A stretch of DNA of 64,000 bases from Chryseobacterium oranimense. GTDB taxonomy: Bacteria > Bacteroidota > Bacteroidia > Flavobacteriales > Weeksellaceae. Position numbers and translations under genes: made by a program. The DNA is taken from positions 1,860,001 to 1,924,000 of the forward strand of contig NZ_CP104203.1 in assembly GCF_025244725.1 (NCBI RefSeq), given 5' to 3'. The notes under the pieces were generated by a model. It worked only from the letters and a program-made list of their open reading frames with translations. It was not told where the DNA came from and searched no databases. Every line of letters begins with the position of its first letter. The first letter of the stretch is position 1. Below are positions 62,946 to 64,000 of this stretch, in pieces.

Positions 62946-63860
62946 ATGAAACCTCCATTCCGCTTTAGCACAATTTCAGAATTTCATGCCTTCTGTAATC
63001 TTCCCGGCCCTGAACATCCCATGATCAGCCTGATTGATTACAGCAAGGTGAACTATCCTACAGATGACAGTGAGCTGAAATGGATCCAGAATTTTTACTC
63101 CATCGGTCTGAAACGTAATGTGAATGCTAAGTTTAACTACGGCCAGCAGAAATATGACTTTGATTCCGGAGTTTTATGTTTTGTTTCTCCGCTTCAGTTT
63201 CTGAAACTGGAAATAAAACCTGATGTGGTGGTAGAACCTACTGGCTGGCTGCTGGTCATTCATCCGGATTTCCTCTGGAATACCCCACTCGCAAAGAAGA
63301 TAAAATCTTACGACTTTTTTAAGTATAATGTTAATGAAGCTCTTTTTCTTTCAGATAAAGAAGAAAAGGTTGTTGTAGACATTCTGAAAAATATAGAGCG
63401 GGAATACCAGTCGAATATCGATAAATTCTCTCAGGAACTGATTGCTGCCCAGATTGAGCTCCTGCTTATTTATTCGGAACGTTTTTATGAACGGCAGTTT
63501 TTCACCCGGAAAAAATCCAGCCACGAGCTTCTGGAGAGATTTGAGGAGGTACTTTCCAAGTATATTGACAGCGGAAATCTTATAGAACACGGAATCCCCT
63601 CTGTAAAGACTATAGCCGCAGAAATGAATATTTCGTCCAATTATTTAGGATCTTTGCTAAGGATTCATACCCAGCAAAATACCCAGCAGCATATCCAGAA
63701 CAAACTCATCGACCTGGCCAAAGAACGCCTCAGCACCACACACCTTTCGGTAAGTGAAATTGCTTATGAATTGGGTTTTGAGCATCCGCAGTCTTTCAGC
63801 AAACTGTTTAAGCAAAAGACCAATCTGTCTCCGCTGGAATTCAGAAAGTTATTTAATTAA
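62946..63860 (+). CDS. AraC family transcriptional regulator
   Basis: This 304-residue regulator has a sensing domain of the flavobacterial type (RFSTISEFHAFCNLPGPEHPMISLIDYSK) and a C-terminal double HTH. The HTH regions are VKTIAAEMNISSNYLGSLLR and LSVSEIAYELGFEHPQSFSKLFKQKTNLSPLEFRKLF. It is downstream of an SDR gene in the same direction, the third AraC/SDR pair of the window. Effector and targets are unknown. Confidence 0.88.
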   Translation: MKPPFRFSTISEFHAFCNLPGPEHPMISLIDYSKVNYPTDDSELKWIQNFYSIGLKRNVNAKFNYGQQKYDFDSGVLCFVSPLQFLKLEIKPDVVVEPTGWLLVIHPDFLWNTPLAKKIKSYDFFKYNVNEALFLSDKEEKVVVDILKNIEREYQSNIDKFSQELIAAQIELLLIYSERFYERQFFTRKKSSHELLERFEEVLSKYIDSGNLIEHGIPSVKTIAAEMNISSNYLGSLLRIHTQQNTQQHIQNKLIDLAKERLSTTHLSVSEIAYELGFEHPQSFSKLFKQKTNLSPLEFRKLFN

Positions 63861-63941
63861 AAAAACAGACCGATTTATTTTTTCCAGCGCTTTTTGTCAA
63901 ATGGCAAACCCGGAAAAAATAACTTTAACTACCTTGCCATT

Positions 63942-64000
63942 ATGAAAGAACTGTTTGATTTTATTTTAAGATTTGGAAATCTGAACCAACAGCAGATTGA
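63942..64000 (+). CDS. start of a gene running off the window (possible Crp/Fnr-type regulator)
   Basis: ATG at 63942 opens a frame that stays open to the end of the window (MKELFDFILRFGNLNQQQI). The short N-terminus with FGNLNQQQI resembles the start of Crp/Fnr-family regulators of flavobacteria, but about 19 residues are too few for a firm call. The promoter would lie within the 81 bp after the AraC stop. Confidence 0.4.
   Translation, partial: MKELFDFILRFGNLNQQQI

Overview
The window is AT-rich chromosomal DNA from a member of the Bacteroidota, most likely Chryseobacterium or a close relative in the Weeksellaceae. Three things point there. Many promoters match the Bacteroidota form TTG-N(17-23)-TAnnTTTG. 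Two secreted proteins end in type IX secretion (T9SS) sorting domains. The gene at 37788 encodes a protein-glutaminase whose mature part and catalytic spacing match, from memory, the Chryseobacterium proteolyticum enzyme. No rRNA, tRNA, CRISPR array, insertion sequence or prophage was seen.

Layout. 1-10.3 kb: end of a FabH-like ketosynthase, a membrane metallophosphoesterase, a degenerate polysaccharide deacetylase, an epimerase-type L-threonine dehydrogenase, a TonB-dependent receptor, gamma-glutamyltransferase and a DctA transporter. 10.3-17.9 kb (minus strand): three consecutive DUF3857/transglutaminase-like proteins, a DUF3298-type lipoprotein and a lipid kinase. 18-26.4 kb: gyrB, cydAB, lysS, rlmF, a cytochrome c lipoprotein and a small lipoprotein. 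27.1-35.1 kb: a complete trp operon (trpL-E-G-D-C-F-two unknown genes-B-A) with a WWW leader peptide and an attenuator, followed by lipB. 36-46.3 kb: an accessory stretch with AraC/SDR pairs, the protein-glutaminase, nitroreductase-ohrR-ohr, a NERD protein, a DUF218 protein, a VOC protein and an exported peptide deformylase variant. 46.5-57.8 kb: a ChaN-like protein and a complete heme-acquisition operon (hmuR-hmuY-hmuT-hmuU-hmuV-methyltransferase-hmuS, minus strand). Divergent from the operon are two T9SS cargo genes, and both promoters carry the same pair of 19-bp Fur-like palindromes. 58-64 kb: a monooxygenase-like protein, TauE/Rrf2, unknown proteins, one apparently frameshifted gene, another SDR/AraC pair and the first codons of a gene that runs off the end.

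How the genes work together. The heme locus is the most integrated system. A receptor (HmuR), a surface lipoprotein (HmuY), an ABC importer (HmuTUV) and a heme-degrading-type protein (HmuS) share an operon. A T9SS-exported HmuY paralogue downstream carries the same operator architecture as the hmuR intergenic region, so it is a good candidate for a released hemophore. The trp operon makes tryptophan under leader-peptide attenuation, and its leader start codon lies almost directly after the promoter. ohrR-ohr with a nitroreductase forms a peroxide-response unit.

Several proteins look like enzymes with altered active sites: two of the three DUF3857 proteins, the deacetylase and the exported deformylase. 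Long intergenic palindromes recur, and two lie inside the trp operon. Start codons were chosen by protein alignment logic and signal peptides, because Bacteroidota lack strong Shine-Dalgarno signals.
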